Assembly (NCBI RefSeq): GCF_003171515.1
Contig: NC_089392.1
Span: 1,302,001-1,366,000 of the forward strand
Source of the DNA: Pyrenophora tritici-repentis
Lineage: Eukaryota > Ascomycota > Dothideomycetes > Pleosporales > Pleosporaceae
Length of the DNA stretch: 64,000 nt
Direction of reading: 5' to 3'
The translations under genes were made by a program, and so were the position numbers. The notes under the pieces were generated by a model. That model did not search any database, was not told where the DNA came from, and saw only the letters and a list, made by a program, of their open reading frames with translations. How positions within the stretch are numbered: the stretch's first letter is position 1; every line of letters starts with the position of its first letter. Shown here piece by piece: positions 30,059 through 42,807 of the stretch.

Positions 30059-33000
30059 GCTTCTGCTTGATATTCTTTTTTGTTTATTTCCTTTATTCGG
30101 GGAAAAACGTCCACGTTATGCGTTTGTTTAGGGCTGGCATGGACGAGTTTGTTTACCATGGTACGATAGCGTTTCGGCTTTTACGTTGCGTCATTGTTTT
30201 CTTTTACGGAAGGGTCCTGGCGGGTGGCTGGGTTTAGTGTTTGTTTGGACCTAAGTACTTTTTCTTTTGGCATGGCAGCAATGGTACTGGCGTGACATGG
30301 ACAGTTGTTTGCAGTCAGATTGGTTATTAATTTGTGTGGGGTATGGATCTTCACGCAATCACGGAACTTGGGAGATTTGGTCATCAATTAATGATAATCT
30401 AACAGCCGCTTGATTAATCGCACGCGCGCCTATATCAGAAGCGCTCTTCTCCATTTCCATTCAACACATCTTACCGGTAGGAGAATAGAGGCATAGCCGG
30501 AGAGACTTGATTGCGATGTCAAAAGATAGTCGGTTCCACTCGCTTGTTCTAGATTTCCGTGTTTCAGATACATCGAACCGCATCCCACAGACCGGGTACA
30601 AGCTTTTGACGTTACAGGCAAGTTGACACATGTCATGACGATGCGTTGTCTGCCGTTCCTGGAGATCGTCGCGTCTGGTCCAACTAAGGTTAAGGGACGG
30701 GCAGTTGTGATACTCGGACGCTGTCGATCGTAATCGTGCCGTGCACTACATTGTTCATTTCGAAACCATATCACAGGTCGCGGAGCTGCGTCGTACCGCT
30801 ATCTGATGATTCCGAGCTGGCTGCGCGGAGAGGCGAGGGGTGACGTGTCTTGAAATGATGTCAATGGATCGGGGTTGCGACCGACGAACACGCGTGTCAT
30901 GCACAGTTGTCAGAGCGCCAAAGGGCGAGACCCAAAGTCCTTCTCTATGATTTCGCCTTGGATCATCTCGCCCGGCGATGCATATCCAGTCGCAATCTTC
31001 CGAGGATGTAAATGTCAGCTCAGCCACGGCCGGGTGAAGTGCTAATGTCATTTTTAGCCATGGTCATTACCTGGGGTACTCCGTAAATGTCAAGCACGCT
31101 AGCGTTGACGATAAGCCGACAGTCCAGTGTATGGAGCGCAAAGCACGGTCAAGAAGCCGCAGGGCCTGTACGCCAAAGTACATGACGGATACCAAAGGAT
31201 CCGGAACAGCAGTTCCAGATCCGTGGTGCAGATTCGCATCAGCCTTTCAGATCCCGCAGTTGGCGGCTAGACGGGAATCGACGATCGAATCGGATCCAGA
31301 ACCATGATATTTTCCTCACCAGGCGCACATGGATTGGTTGCAGTCTTGCGAGCCGCATGAAAAAAGTGTTGTTGGGAGTAGGCTCTTTCGGTGTGACGTT
31401 GACCAGAGCAGCCACGAAAGCTTGGTGGTGTAGCCGGCCGGTCTGGACAGCGATTGGGGTACCAGACGGCAAGAATCACCAATTAACTGATTGGCGAACA
31501 AGTCGGAATTTCTGGCTATTGGATGGTTACCTAGGATACCTAGGATCAAGGTGAAGGCGTGGACGGCTAAGGGATCGGTCGTGTATCTTCGGAAGCAAGG
31601 CAGTCACCTGTACTGTAGCCGTCACGTCGGCACTCTGCATGCAGTATTATTGCTTGTTATGATAATATTGCCAGGGAAGTCGCTGGCGCAGGGCAGTTGC
31701 CATGGGGAGAGATCAGGTCGGGTTCGGCACGTGACTAGCGTAAGTAGACGATCGGTAGCAATTGCCGCACCAGTAAGAATTGTGGGACGCAGAATATTCT
31801 CCAGAACGGTGGCTTACAGGGGTAGCATCAAGGCTTCAAACGCTTCAAACACTTCAAACTGCAAAGGCAAAAGTGTGGGCGCATGGCCGATGTCAATATC
31901 CGTCGGGATGGTTCTTTACAACGATTACGTCCACGGTCCCGCCAGGCTGGATGCCTAGCTGCTGTAAGTATGCGAGTCAATTGCAGTCTAATGGCCAGCA
32001 TATCATGGGGCGTTATAGCCTTTGTGATTTCCCATGGTGCCCTTGCTGCCGAGACAGGCGAGGGAAATCAGAGGTTGCGAGCTGCGAGTGCGAGGGAGGA
32101 TATGCATGGCGGGGGGGGGGGGGGATATCAACGTGTTCCCAAAGCAGCAGGAGACTCCATGTCTACTCCACACAGTCGGTTGATTGGTCGGCATGACTAA
32201 AATAGAAGTCGCTGGTCGCGGTCACGGTCGCGCCTTTCTGATGATCGCGTCATCGCAGATGGATAGAGTGGGGCGGGCGATGGTGCAACAGCCGCCAGCA
32301 AACCGGCCCCCAAGGCCATGAGACAAGACGTCGGTGCAACAAGCAAAAGCTTCTACTGTAATTCTACGAGTTTGGTGTTTGACGCGTTCAGAGGCATCGC
32401 GTGTGCATGGGCCGGAGATGATGGTGTGCACAGCAAATGCACATCAAACACTTGTCATCTCACTGGGCCGCCGTCGTCGGCTGCCCCACGCCTTGGCAGA
32501 CATTGAATCCATCAGGCGAAGTGAACCTGCAGAATGCAGACATACGGCGGAAGGGCCGACATTGTGCCGCAGACCCCTTGATGGGCTGAGCAGAGGGGGG
32601 ACGGGAAGAGCGGTTGGAGCAGAGCGGGGTGCAGGCGTGTCGGTGAAGGTTCAACAATGGCCAAAAGACTACGACGACGGCCATGCAGCCCTCTTATCGG
32701 ACCAGAGCCCCCCCTGGCAGCGGCTTCAGTCGCCTGCAGCCAGTGTGCAGCCTCTCCCACCGCTTTTCATCAACTACTGCAAACGGCTCAGCCGCAGGAG
32801 CGCTGTGTGGGTCGCGCCAGGCTCGCCGAGCGGATTGGCTGCAGCGGTCCCCTCGCAGAGGCGAATTCGTAAGTGTTTACCAGATCGCGTCGTATCTCCA
32901 GGGCTACTGCGACCAAACGCGTCCAACCATGCACACGTCCTATTCGTGGATATGCCACGGCAATGCTACGCCTATCCACTTTCACTCGCGCACAATGGGT

Positions 33001-34357
33001 GCAGGTGCGCGGCCAAATTGCAAGCACGCCTGTTGTTGTCAGGTCAAGTCAGGACAGGTCGACAGATGAGACCCTGGAATGCGGGCCATGCAGCGACCCC
33101 GGCGGCGCTTTTGGCTTGCTTGCTGCGAGCCGGAATGAGGACAGCAGAGCCAGCGGTGACGTTAAGCATGAACGTCTGCTGTGTCCCGTTACCGTGCAGC
33201 GAGAAGCGAGAAGGTTCCGAAAAGGCAGGGTGCGCCGTAGGAATGTCGGAGGATCAGCACGTAGCTATATGTCGACACTTGGCGGTCGGCTGCGATATTT
33301 GTTTCCTTCTATCGGCTGCGCCCGAGCACTATTCGCCCGGGGGGGCAGGGACTAGGGTTAGAAGTGAAGCTGGCGAGTTGTGAGCATGAGCATAGCATGC
33401 CATGCTCTCCACCTCGATTCCATAACGTCGGCGGCGGATGAAGCGCAACGGCGGGCGACCATGGGCGGCCGACCTGGCAGGGTTACGATGGCGCTGCACC
33501 GTTTGACGTCGAGTGCGTGCCCTGGGCCCGGCCTTTAACAGCTTTCCTTTGAATGCGCGCGTTTATGGGCGTTGCCTGTCGCAAATGCCACATGTGCAAG
33601 TAGAGCCTGGCCGGACGGCATCGAGTCCTGCCACGGGCCTGAACAAGTAGTAGTGCCCATGGATGAATCCCGCGACGGCCCTCTACCGTGGCCAAGGTGC
33701 GTGTTGGCTCCTGGGGAGGGGGGGGGAAGTTAAGTTATTGAATCTCCCAAGCCCTAGCAGCGGCGCCCGTGCGTGCTCCAGAGACTAGTGCGGCCCCTTT
33801 GCCTGACAACCTCAACTCTTCACCGCGACCGCCGACCTTGCTCTCCCTCTATTATTTCCTTTTCTGCTTGCTTCTTGAATCGCTCGTCGTTTCCAGCAGC
33901 AGACGACCGACACTCGCAGACCGACCAATGCAGGCTTGAGGGACTGCTCGGGAGGCTTGGTACACGCTGCCATCTCCGTCGATTCACGACAGCCTTCCCA
34001 GCGCTCGACGACGTTACATTCTATTCTCTGTTTTAATAGTTTCTCGCTTTCCTTCCATAGCAGGTACATACCCCCAGTAGCTGCTCGTTCCCTCGGCGTG
34101 TCTCTAGCGAACAGGCGTCGTGCCCAATCCCGCATCCCTTCACTCCATACCCTTCTCGCCCGGCTTTCGGTCCGCAACTTTTGGCCTCATTGCCGCTGCG
34201 CTTCACGACGCGTTGCCTCGCAACATCGCCAAAGCACGAGTGCTAACGCTTTCGTCACCCACAGATCTTTATTTGCCTCTCTCGCTTGCCGCTACTGCCG
34301 CCAACGAGCGCTAGCCTAACCTTTGAGCTCCCGATAGCGGTACCGACAAGGCCTCCG
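30059..34357. other. 4.3-kb gene-poor region
   Basis: I find no convincing gene. The longest frame, 32334-33383 on the plus strand, has no family motif and is compositionally odd. Visible elements are a G14 homopolymer at 32111-32124, a 9-nt triplication (CTTCAAACN) at about 31829-31859 and a CCTAGGATA duplication near 31531-31548. The last 600 bp are pyrimidine-rich and probably form the promoter and 5' leader of the gene at 34358. Confidence 0.5.
32111..32124. repeat. G14 homopolymer
   Basis: Fourteen consecutive G residues in the gene-poor region. Such runs can form quadruplexes and are prone to length error in sequencing. Confidence 0.85.
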
Positions 34358-36719
34358 ATGGCTCAGGTACTCACATCAGTCATCCAAACGACAGGACCTC
34401 TTACAATGCCCTACTCGCCGTCCGATGCCTACAAAAACACGCCAAACCAGCCAAACCAGCCACAACCACGGGCCACGCAGATGCCGCGCAACCAGCAGAA
34501 TGCAAACTCTGGAGGTACAGGATACAGAGGGACTGCCGCTCCCATAGCCCCGTATGCCTTCAACAGCACGCCGCAGCTGCGCCAGGAGAAAAGGTCTGTC
34601 TCTGCACCAACCCCTCAGGCCCTGCAGCAGCCCCCCAGCCACACCACCACCCAGTCCCGACTCGGACATCCCTCCCACCCATCCTCTTCTTCCGACTCCA
34701 CAGTATCCACTTCTGGTTCTTCCAATCGCTCGTCGGGCGGTCCAACCATGGGTGTAAAAGATGATAGTGACCTTAAGAAGCCCGTCGACAGTGTCGCGCC
34801 CTCAATATCCCTGTCCACTTCGATACCAGACCTTTCGCTCTCATTAGGCGGCGATGCACCGACAAAGCCGTCGCCGGGCCGATATCGACGTGGCGCTGGG
34901 CGGACAGACTCGTCAAACAGTGTTCCCACAGGCGGCACTACTCCTACGCAGCGCTCTACGACGGCCGGATCTTCGTACATAACAACGTCGCAGTCTACGC
35001 CAAATGGAACCTCAGGAGCCCCTGAGCTGTCACCGCCCTTCAGGCCAGGACATAGTCGAGCGAACAGTGCAGACGATACGCAAGTTATTCGATCAGGCGG
35101 TGTGGATCCCGCTAAGCGATACAGAAGACGAAGTTTCAATGGACTGGAAGCAGAAAACGCAGCCCCAAGCATTGTACCATTGCAGGCTGCCTCGGCCACC
35201 GGCCAAAACACAAACTCGAGCACGAATACCACCAGGCCTTCGAGCTCAAGTCGCACCGAAAGCCGCCCAGACTCGAATCAAAGTCATGAGAGACAGGGCA
35301 GCGCAGGCAGTGCTTCTTCGAACAACTCCTCAGCCCCCCAGGTAACTTGATCAAATCCACTAAGCTTGCGCAAACTAATATAGCCCACAGTCTCGACCGG
35401 CTGCAAACACTCAACGAAGTTATGCCTCCGTAGCTGGAGGAACTTCTTCCAAAGCACCTGAGTCGAACAGACGTCAAGCACCTTCCCCCTTGTCACATCC
35501 CATCTCTCCGTCAGAGCCCACGACCCCTGCAAATGCTGTAGCAGCCAGTGCGGCTATGCAACATCTCAGTGCTGTGAATGACAAGGACAAGGGTATGAAG
35601 TCCCGTCTACGACGGGCATTCTCTTTCGGCAGTGCCGCAGAGCTTCGACGAGCCTCCGCTGAGAATAACATTTCAGTCGAGCGTGCCAAGCTGAGGAAAG
35701 ACAAATACCAGAATGACGAGGACGCTGAGCAAGCAGCTATCATTGCAAAGCAAGAGGCGGCAGGTATTGGCGCTGGTATCTACTCTGGTCAAGGTGGCAT
35801 AGGCTCAACTGACAATCTGTCTATACAGTCGGCTGCATCGTCTGCCTCTGTTATGCTTCGAAAGATGGGTCATGGTATGAAGAAGGGTACCAAATCTATC
35901 AAGGGTCTATTCCGACCAAAGTCTGTCATTGGCGTACCTGCTGCAGATGGACCCATCACCAGGCCCAGCGTTGGCCAAGTTTCTCTAGTCACAGTTGAGG
36001 CAGAAAGACAAAAGGTCAATGTCAACGCAGACCCCCACGAACAGACCAGGGGTGGTACTGGCTACCCCAGACTGGAACGCAACTCGATTGATGCAGGGCG
36101 ATCTGCAGAGATTGTAAATCCCTCCAACCCTGCGGCCGAAGCTGCATCAAGAAAGAGCATTGTAGGGTCCGACCGTGACCGTGCAGAGGTTCTCTCTTCG
36201 ATGAAGAAGGGTATTTTGAAACGTAGGTTCCCTGCGGCCATGGTACTGGCTGTTGCTAATTGGTCTTCAGGTGCTGGTACAAACTCGGATTCTGGTTCTC
36301 CTGTTCTTAAGCCTGTAGACACAGTTCCCAACGTAGGGTCATCGAGATCCAGCTCCCCCGATACACCAAAGACGGAGGTTACGCAATCCCGTAATGAGGA
36401 TTACTTTGCAAAGCCACCGCGCATTCACAACGGCAGCACGAGGAGTCTTCCTACTACGCCACATGGCGGCATGCGCAACATCAGCTTCAGCCCACGCATT
36501 CAGTTCCATGACGCATGGTCACCACAGGATTACGATCGCAGGGGTGACATTGCAACGTGTAATAGGCTTACACCGATGCTTGCGCAACAGATCAAAGAAG
36601 AACTGAACTCTTTCAAGATGGTATGTCTCTAATTAAGGCATTTCTAATTGACGACACTAACCGTTGAACAGGAGATGGAAGTTCACGAGCTCTCGAAACC
36701 ACACACCCATTTCTTCTAA
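34358..36719 (+). CDS. long Ser-rich protein with conserved C-terminus, Bni4-like (tentative)
   Basis: Exons 34358-35341, 35391-36222, 36271-36620 and 36672-36719 give 737 residues. Residues 1-600 are dominated by Ser, Thr, Pro, Gly and Asn and look disordered. A small basic block (MKSRLRRAFSFGSAAEL) lies in the middle, and another (MRKMGHGMKKGTKSIKGLF-like) follows. The last 75 residues look conserved: ISFSPRIQFHDAW, YDRRGDIATCNRLTP, then QQIKEELNSFKMEMEVHE and the end THFF. RIQF fits the RVxF docking motif for protein phosphatase 1, and the tail layout reminds me of yeast Bni4, which targets PP1 (Glc7) to the bud neck. That name is from memory and tentative. ATG 34406 is an alternative start. 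The third intron is 48 nt and could be read through in frame. Confidence 0.75.
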
Positions 36720-38094
36720 TGATTATGCATCCATCATTTGGACATGGCGTCTTGGCGAATACCTCTCTCATCGTTGCACTTCCGGATTGGAGCCATCAGC
36801 ATTTACCAGTTGTCAGCTCTGTTCCCTGTTCTGGTTACCACGGACTTGTTCTTCTATCTTAGCGAGCATTTGCAATCATGTAGAGGAAGAACGCTTTTGC
36901 TTGTGTGGGAGGCCTCAGCAAGCAAAATAGTCTATTGTTGGGGAAAAGCAAAAGACGGGGGAAGCTTCCGAGCTGAAATTAACCTTTCCTTGCATTCGTC
37001 ATCTCTCTCTGTGGTTCCAGTCGTATGCTGACGTCCTTTTCCTTTACCGTCAGGCGTGTCTTTGTCTCTCATTTATTCTCCTTGTCTCAGTAGCAATCAT
37101 CGTGGGTAGTCTGTGCACTACATCCATCTTAGAGAAAAAAACGTGCTTGAAGAAGAGGATTGGACGTGCTGGGCTGGCGCAGATGACTTCATAGTAGCTT
37201 GAGTGAGTAGCTGTGTGTAATTGGAGAACATTGGGTGCATTTCTGCTCCACACTGAAGTCGTGTATCGATCTGCCAAAACATCATCAGGACCCCTTTCAT
37301 CCCTGCACCCCTATTCCCGGGGTAAGTTCACGTTGCAGCACACCCTACTGTCCCAATCGATCCAATGACCTACCAAATTAGGTACATGACATCTCCGAAA
37401 CTCGTATCCGCTTTCTGCCAGTCCCATCTCGTATGCATTGATGGTCAGACCTACGCGCGGCCAGGACACCGCTACCCGCAACACACCACCAAGGACAATT
37501 TCCGATGCCTTGCATACACCCCAGTTGTTTATACATAGATGTGTATCCTTTGCCAACATCTTGATCGACTTCATCAACAGAACATCCAGCGAACCACGCC
37601 TGCCCGTCTCAGCACTCTTTAGGACAAGCGCCGATATACTGATTTCATCGATAGCATCATTTGGGCATAACTTCCGCAATCTAAATTGTCGCGTGATTAT
37701 TTCTCGTAAACAACAACGTATGGCATTCGACAAGTATGCCAAGGATATAGGATGTCCAGATGATACATACGAGTACAGGGTTGGGTGGATAGCGCGGATT
37801 TGCAAAAATCCTCCAGAAATTTACGCCGAGCAGATCGAGCATGTGGCGATTACATTTGTGCCCGATATATACACAATCTCTTACTTGGACGAAATTAAAT
37901 GCTTGCCCTGATAAGCTACGTGGGGCGAGAGAAGAACACCCTCCTTGGCGATATGAAGCATTCTGTCACGTGATGTCGCTGCTCGCTTGAAGACCGTTAG
38001 CGCGCCAAGGCCACTGTCTCAGCACCTCTCCGCCCCAAATTGACGGACCCAACTCGTCGACAAGGTCTCTCCGCAACCACACACAACCGACAAA
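36720..38094. other. intergenic region with one weak candidate ORF
   Basis: Between the Bni4-like gene and the eS25 gene. The only candidate is the frame at 37441-37911, listed separately. The remaining sequence shows no element I recognise. Confidence 0.4.
37441..37911 (+). CDS. hypothetical small protein, doubtful
   Basis: An ATG-started frame of 156 residues with no recognised domain. The C-terminal part (GCPDDTYEYRVGWIARIC) reads like ordinary folded protein. The opposite strand carries an equally long open frame (about 37311-37805) that lacks an ATG at its 5' end, so strand choice is uncertain. It may be a lineage-specific gene or chance. Confidence 0.3.
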   Translation: MVRPTRGQDTATRNTPPRTISDALHTPQLFIHRCVSFANILIDFINRTSSEPRLPVSALFRTSADILISSIASFGHNFRNLNCRVIISRKQQRMAFDKYAKDIGCPDDTYEYRVGWIARICKNPPEIYAEQIEHVAITFVPDIYTISYLDEIKCLP

Positions 38095-38684
38095 ATGGTA
38101 TGTCCCGTCGCTGTTCAACCCAATATATGGAAAAGAGAGGGCGCTGACAATAATAAAGGCACCTGCAGCAACTGGAGGCAAGAAGCAGAAGAAGAAGTGG
38201 TCCAAGGGCAAGGGTACGTGAGACCGCAACGCACACAAGCACATCTACATTTCGCGAATTCTTATGCATCAAAATACGCTCGAAGAGAATCCCACATCTC
38301 TATCCTACTCTCACGCACCCGCGAAAGCGCGCAATAAATAACCACTGACCGTTCTACAGTCAAGGACAAGGCTCAACACGCCGTCGTTCTCGACAAGCAG
38401 ACCAACGACAAGCTCCAGAAGGATGTCCAGTCTTACCGCCTCATCACCGTTGCTACCCTCGTCGATCGCTTGAAGATCAACGGCTCACTCGCGCGGAAAG
38501 CGCTCGCCGACCTCGAGGCCAACGGCCAGATCAAGAAGGTTGTCGGACACTCCAAGCTCAGCATCTACAGTATGTCATCACGCCGAACGTTTGGCTTTGA
38601 AATTCCATATTTGGAAATTCTCAGCCCACATTCTGAAGCATATACTAACATTCCACAGCACGAGCGGTTGGCGCCGCCGAGTAA
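38095..38684 (+). CDS. rps25: 40S ribosomal protein eS25
   Basis: Four exons (38095-38097, 38159-38213, 38360-38569, 38659-38684) give 97 residues, the normal size. Exon 1 is only the ATG codon, followed directly by a GTATGT donor; this arrangement is common in fungal ribosomal protein genes. The lysine-rich N-terminus (GGKKQKKKWSKGK) and the winged-helix part with YRLITVATLVDRLKINGSLA and LEANGQIKKV are characteristic. eS25 lies at the head of the small subunit near the E site and has a role in IRES-driven initiation. All junctions are in phase, and the protein ends TRAVGAAE. Confidence 0.96.
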
Positions 38685-39540
38685 GCGTGACGTTACGGAC
38701 AATCAACGAACGCACATGCAAGACTCGGGCACTTCTTTCAGCTTTTCAACGGCATTCCTCTTTCCATTACCAATCGGCGTCTCATGAAATGAACGGGTCA
38801 CACTACATTGGGATGCATGCTTCATAGCGGACACGAAACAAGGGGATAGGGCTCGGGTACAGCACCTGGAGCTCCTGGGAGGTGTCGATTATGTACTGAA
38901 TGAAAAAGACTTCCGAAACACCAGTGCGGCCTTTGGGCGTTACATGTGACGTTTATATGCCTGTTTTCGCGCCTCCCGATCGCCTACCATTGCTCGACAT
39001 CTAGTCGCACGATTTCGATTCATTACATGCGGCCGTTTTGAATTCTGTCACTAACAGTGGACTGGACATTCTGTGCCTATGACTCTCAATCATGTCAGAT
39101 GGTGACGGAGGTTTCACCTTGTGTTAGCCGATAAGACTGGCTCTAAGCGAAGGACAAAATACTAACATCTGTATTTTACAGTGTATGAGCTGCAAAGCCT
39201 ACACGTACTTGTCTGTGGTAGTAAATGCCGATGTTGGCATACTCTGAAGCGATCTTGTTCTGTCAATTTCATTCATCATTGCATAGCTTTCTTGTAATTA
39301 TTCGATTGATCTGAATGCAATATAGATGCACCCGGGAAACATATAACATGGAATGCTAGTACAAAGGCCACTGTAGTCGCCAGACACGCCTGTTGGGTGC
39401 TTACCCATGCTGTCAAGTATTTCATGACACCCCGGTGGGTATGTAGTGCACGACAGATATTGAGAAACAAAATTTTTGGTATACTAACCACACGCGTGAC
39501 CAAATACAGCCTCGCCAATGACAAGGAGCATACAAAAACC
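38685..39540. other. convergent intergenic region, eS25 / MFS transporter
   Basis: 856 bp between two convergent 3' ends. I see nothing beyond probable 3' untranslated sequence. Confidence 0.4.
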
Positions 39541-41648
39541 TCAAACGTCCTCTTTCCCCTTGAACTCATTCGGTTGGGCCTTGACCTCTGTCTCTCGCAA
39601 TCCTCTCCTCTCTTCTTCCCTCGCTTCCTCTTCTTCCCTCTTCTTCTGCCGCAGATATTGGCAAAACTTGCTCCTATCCCTCATACTACCGCCCCATTTG
39701 ACAAACACAAAGGGCACGACACATAAAGCTAAGGAGAAGAAACCCAGCAGACTAGTCGCCCATGCAACACCCATGGCATTGTACATTGGTTTCGTCGCAA
39801 ATGGTAGCACAGCGCCAAAGGACGATCGCGACAGCGAAGCAGCGGCCATTGCGCTCGCGGCAAAGATTTCGTAAGCATCGACCAGGTAGTTGAGTAGCGC
39901 CATGAAGAGACAGAGATAGCCCATGCCGAACAGTATACCAGCGAGTGTAGGTACAATCCAATGGATGCCTTCTCGCGCTGTCCAGCCAAGCCAAAAGGCA
40001 CTGATGACGAAGAAGGGTCCTGCAATACATGCCAATGGTAATCTGCGCATTTCTTCATCTTGCGACCACGGACGCTTGAGACGCTGGGCGCGCGCTAGGT
40101 ACCAGTCCCAGGAGAGGTATATTCCGGCCGATATGACTGCACCGACGCCGATGGGTAAGAATGTTAGGCCTGTTTCTCCCGCGTTGAAATGGTAGATTCC
40201 TTGGAAAATTATAGGATAAGATTGGAGGAAGATGTAGAAAATGGCGTCTCCATCGATCAGTCAGCGTGCTTGCTGGTAGATGCTTTAATAGGCTGACTTA
40301 CATGCGTAGCTCAGGTACAAGCAGGTGAAGAGAACTAGTGGCTCGAAGCAAATCATGCGTAGCGGTCTTGTCAGGATGACAGTCACGATGTGGTTTAGAT
40401 CTGTCTTCTCCAACTCTAAAGGTGCAATGATGCTCTCGTCTCCTGTCTCTTGGCGTAGTCGCCGCGCACGGCGCTTGAGGATCGTCGGTCCATATGTTTC
40501 GTTGAAGAAGTAGAAGAGTGGCCATGTGGCACCAGCGAAAATGGCTCCGATCCAAAACGCCCATGACCAGGACACAACTCCTATGAATCCTGATACTGGA
40601 GGACCGAGGATAGGACCAAAAGTTGTTGCTGCCTGTTATGTTTGATTAGGATCTTGCAAGAAAATCTGATGATATAAAGACTCACCATGAAAATTGCCAT
40701 GCTCCTCCCACGATATTTCGGGTTGTGATAGATGTCTGCACAAATACCACCAACGACACTGACGGCACAGCTCCCTCCCACACCAACGAGAAGTCTGAAG
40801 ATGACCAGGGCAGCGAAATTCGGGGCGACCGCCGAAGCAATTGAGAATACGGTCAAGATGGCAAAGGATATCACCATCGTTCCTTTGCGACCATAACTTT
40901 CTGAAAGAGGGCCCCACAGCATTGGACCACATGCGTAGCCGACTAGATACATGGATGTAGGTAAGATGAGCATATATTTGTTGTATTCGTTAAAGTGGCG
41001 AGATATTGGGCCTACAGCCCCGGCGGCTAGACTTGAGTTCATGGTACTATTCATCACTGAATCGTGTTTAGCCATCACATCAAATGCAGAAGATCAAGTT
41101 GCTTACCGCTCATAATAGCCACGATGAGGGAATAGATCTTTTTCCACTACACCACTAGTAAGTCAAACATTAGTCCGAATCAATCGTTTCTACATACCCG
41201 ACTCCAGTTATTTGGGTTCTCCGGGTCTCCATCTTCGAATCGAATTACCCGTCGCCGTACTTCATCTCCTCGATGTACACTTGATGTCTCTGACGATGGA
41301 TCTGTTCCCCGGGTTGTACTCAGCACCGAAGGAGTTCTCGATGCGACTTGCTCAACAGTGTCTTCCTTCTCCGTCTCAAACGAGTCGTGGATGCCCTTTT
41401 CAAGTTCCCTCAATCGTGCGGCACGCGAGCTTTCGATCCCGGCTAAACAAATCCGTTAGTCGGCAGGATGCTACCGCATTGGCACGATGCTTACAACGGT
41501 TCTTCGAGCTTTGCCGACTACACGCACTTCTATGGCTTTTCGACGTGAAACTTCGAACGAGCGCAACTGGTGTAGCAATAGCCTCAAGCCCAGGGCCCAA
41601 GCCTTGCTGCTCGCGGGAATAACTTCTTTCAAGATCGGCGCTCTCCAT
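39541..41648 (-). CDS. MFS multidrug-type transporter (DHA1 family)
   Basis: Six exons (41648-41495, 41442-41198, 41146-41107, 41056-40686, 40632-40302, 40247-39541) give 615 residues with all phases consistent. A hydrophilic N-terminus of about 130 residues ends in DPENPNNWS, the usual entry motif of fungal DHA1 transporters. About twelve membrane segments follow. The motif-A loop GPLSESYGRKG lies between TM2 and TM3, and motif C (GPILGPPVSGFIG) is in TM5. A central cytosolic loop is Arg-rich (LKRRARRLRQ), and the tail is charged (KKREEEEAREEERRG). Such proteins export toxins, drugs or metabolites across the plasma membrane by proton antiport; the substrate is unknown. No biosynthetic cluster genes lie nearby, which favours a general efflux role. 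Confidence 0.92.
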
Positions 41649-42209
41649 GTTATACCCGAATGACGCACTTGTGCATCAACAACCAGCAGTTGAATAGAAA
41701 TAGCGAAATGTATCTCAAGCAAAGGACAGTGTAAACCCGGAATCAAAGGAACGAAAGAGTGGGTATGTGCCCCGACCCCGCGCGTTTGTATTAATAACCC
41801 GAGGTGCAACGTTTGGGTTCCCTAGTATTCATAGATCCACTGCAAAGTGTGGTGGCCGATCCCAACGTTACCCTATCTAAAGTAGGCGGGGCTAGATTTG
41901 ACGAGTGCATGACGGGCACCATCTGGATACTGGCGGTAAACATGACTGTAGGGCGTGTGGCACGTCGGCAAACCCACTGATGTGCGGCTCTAGTGAAATC
42001 GCTTCCAGATTGGTGTGGACTGGGTCACGCGAATCTACGTGTACTTGCAGAATTCCATTCCGAAGTCGTGCATTGCGAATGCCGATTCCGATTTAGACCG
42101 ACATTTGGAAACAGTTGCATTACGGAATAGATGTTGGATTCGGACAGAGTTGCTTCTTTTCTCGCTTTCGGTATATTGAAGATACTGGAGTATGATGCAG
42201 ATTTTTACG
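41649..42209. other. intergenic region, upstream of the MFS transporter
   Basis: 561 bp between the MFS transporter start and the prefoldin 4 stop, both on the minus strand. No element recognised. Confidence 0.4.
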
Positions 42210-42807
42210 TTATGTCTCGAGGTTGATGCTGCGACCGAAACGTCCGTACAGCGCCTTCTTTAGCTCTCCCATCTCTTCCTGGATACCTTCAAGCTTTGAC
42301 TTGAGAGCCTCTACCTCGCCATCGATAGTCTCTGTTGATGAGCTCAAGAGCTCAAGGACCTGGGGCTGCGGTAATGATACGAAGCAATCGCCGACCTTGT
42401 ATCTATGACAAGTTTTAGTACGTATTCACCTTGACCGCCTCTGATGCGAAACCCGTTGTGGAAGGTGAAGAAATATACTCACGGTACTTTTTCCTCCTCA
42501 TCGACTAGCTCTAACTCGCCTGAGATTTCCTCAAGGTCCTCCTTCTCCTTCTATTTGGACGGTTAGACCAAGGCGTACTTGAAGAGAACTGAGAAGCGTA
42601 CAATTTTCGCACGCAGCTCTTCTTCGAGAATTTCTTCTTTCTGGTGTAAGGAGCTGAACCTGTTGATCTTCTCCTGGTCTTCACGTCGCACTTCAAGGTC
42701 TTCGTTCTGCGCTGAAGCCTCCTCGTCTTTGGTGAGCTGTCGCATTGTTAGCGCCAATTTGCAGACACAATGCAAAATTTCACACCACTCACCATACGAC
42801 GCTGCAT
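42210..42807 (-). CDS. gim3: prefoldin subunit 4
   Basis: Four exons (42807-42793, 42736-42602, 42550-42483, 42402-42210) give 136 residues. The first exon is five codons (MQRRM). The protein is two coiled-coil helices joined by a beta hairpin: EDQEKINRFSSLHQKEE and DLEEISGELELVDE on one side, then YKVGDCFVSL, then the second helix ending LYGRFGRSINLE. This matches the prefoldin beta-type subunit 4 (yeast Gim3). Prefoldin is the cytosolic hexamer that hands nascent actin and tubulin to the TRiC/CCT chaperonin. An ATG further upstream at 43010 opens a frame, but its sequence does not resemble the family, so I prefer the short first exon. Confidence 0.9.

Noticed and set aside
32334..33383. 349-residue open frame on the plus strand
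   Set aside because: It begins without a good ATG context, has an odd Arg/Ala/Ser/Pro/Cys composition, overlaps several other open frames and shows no family motif. The region is GC-rich by eye, which favours chance open frames.
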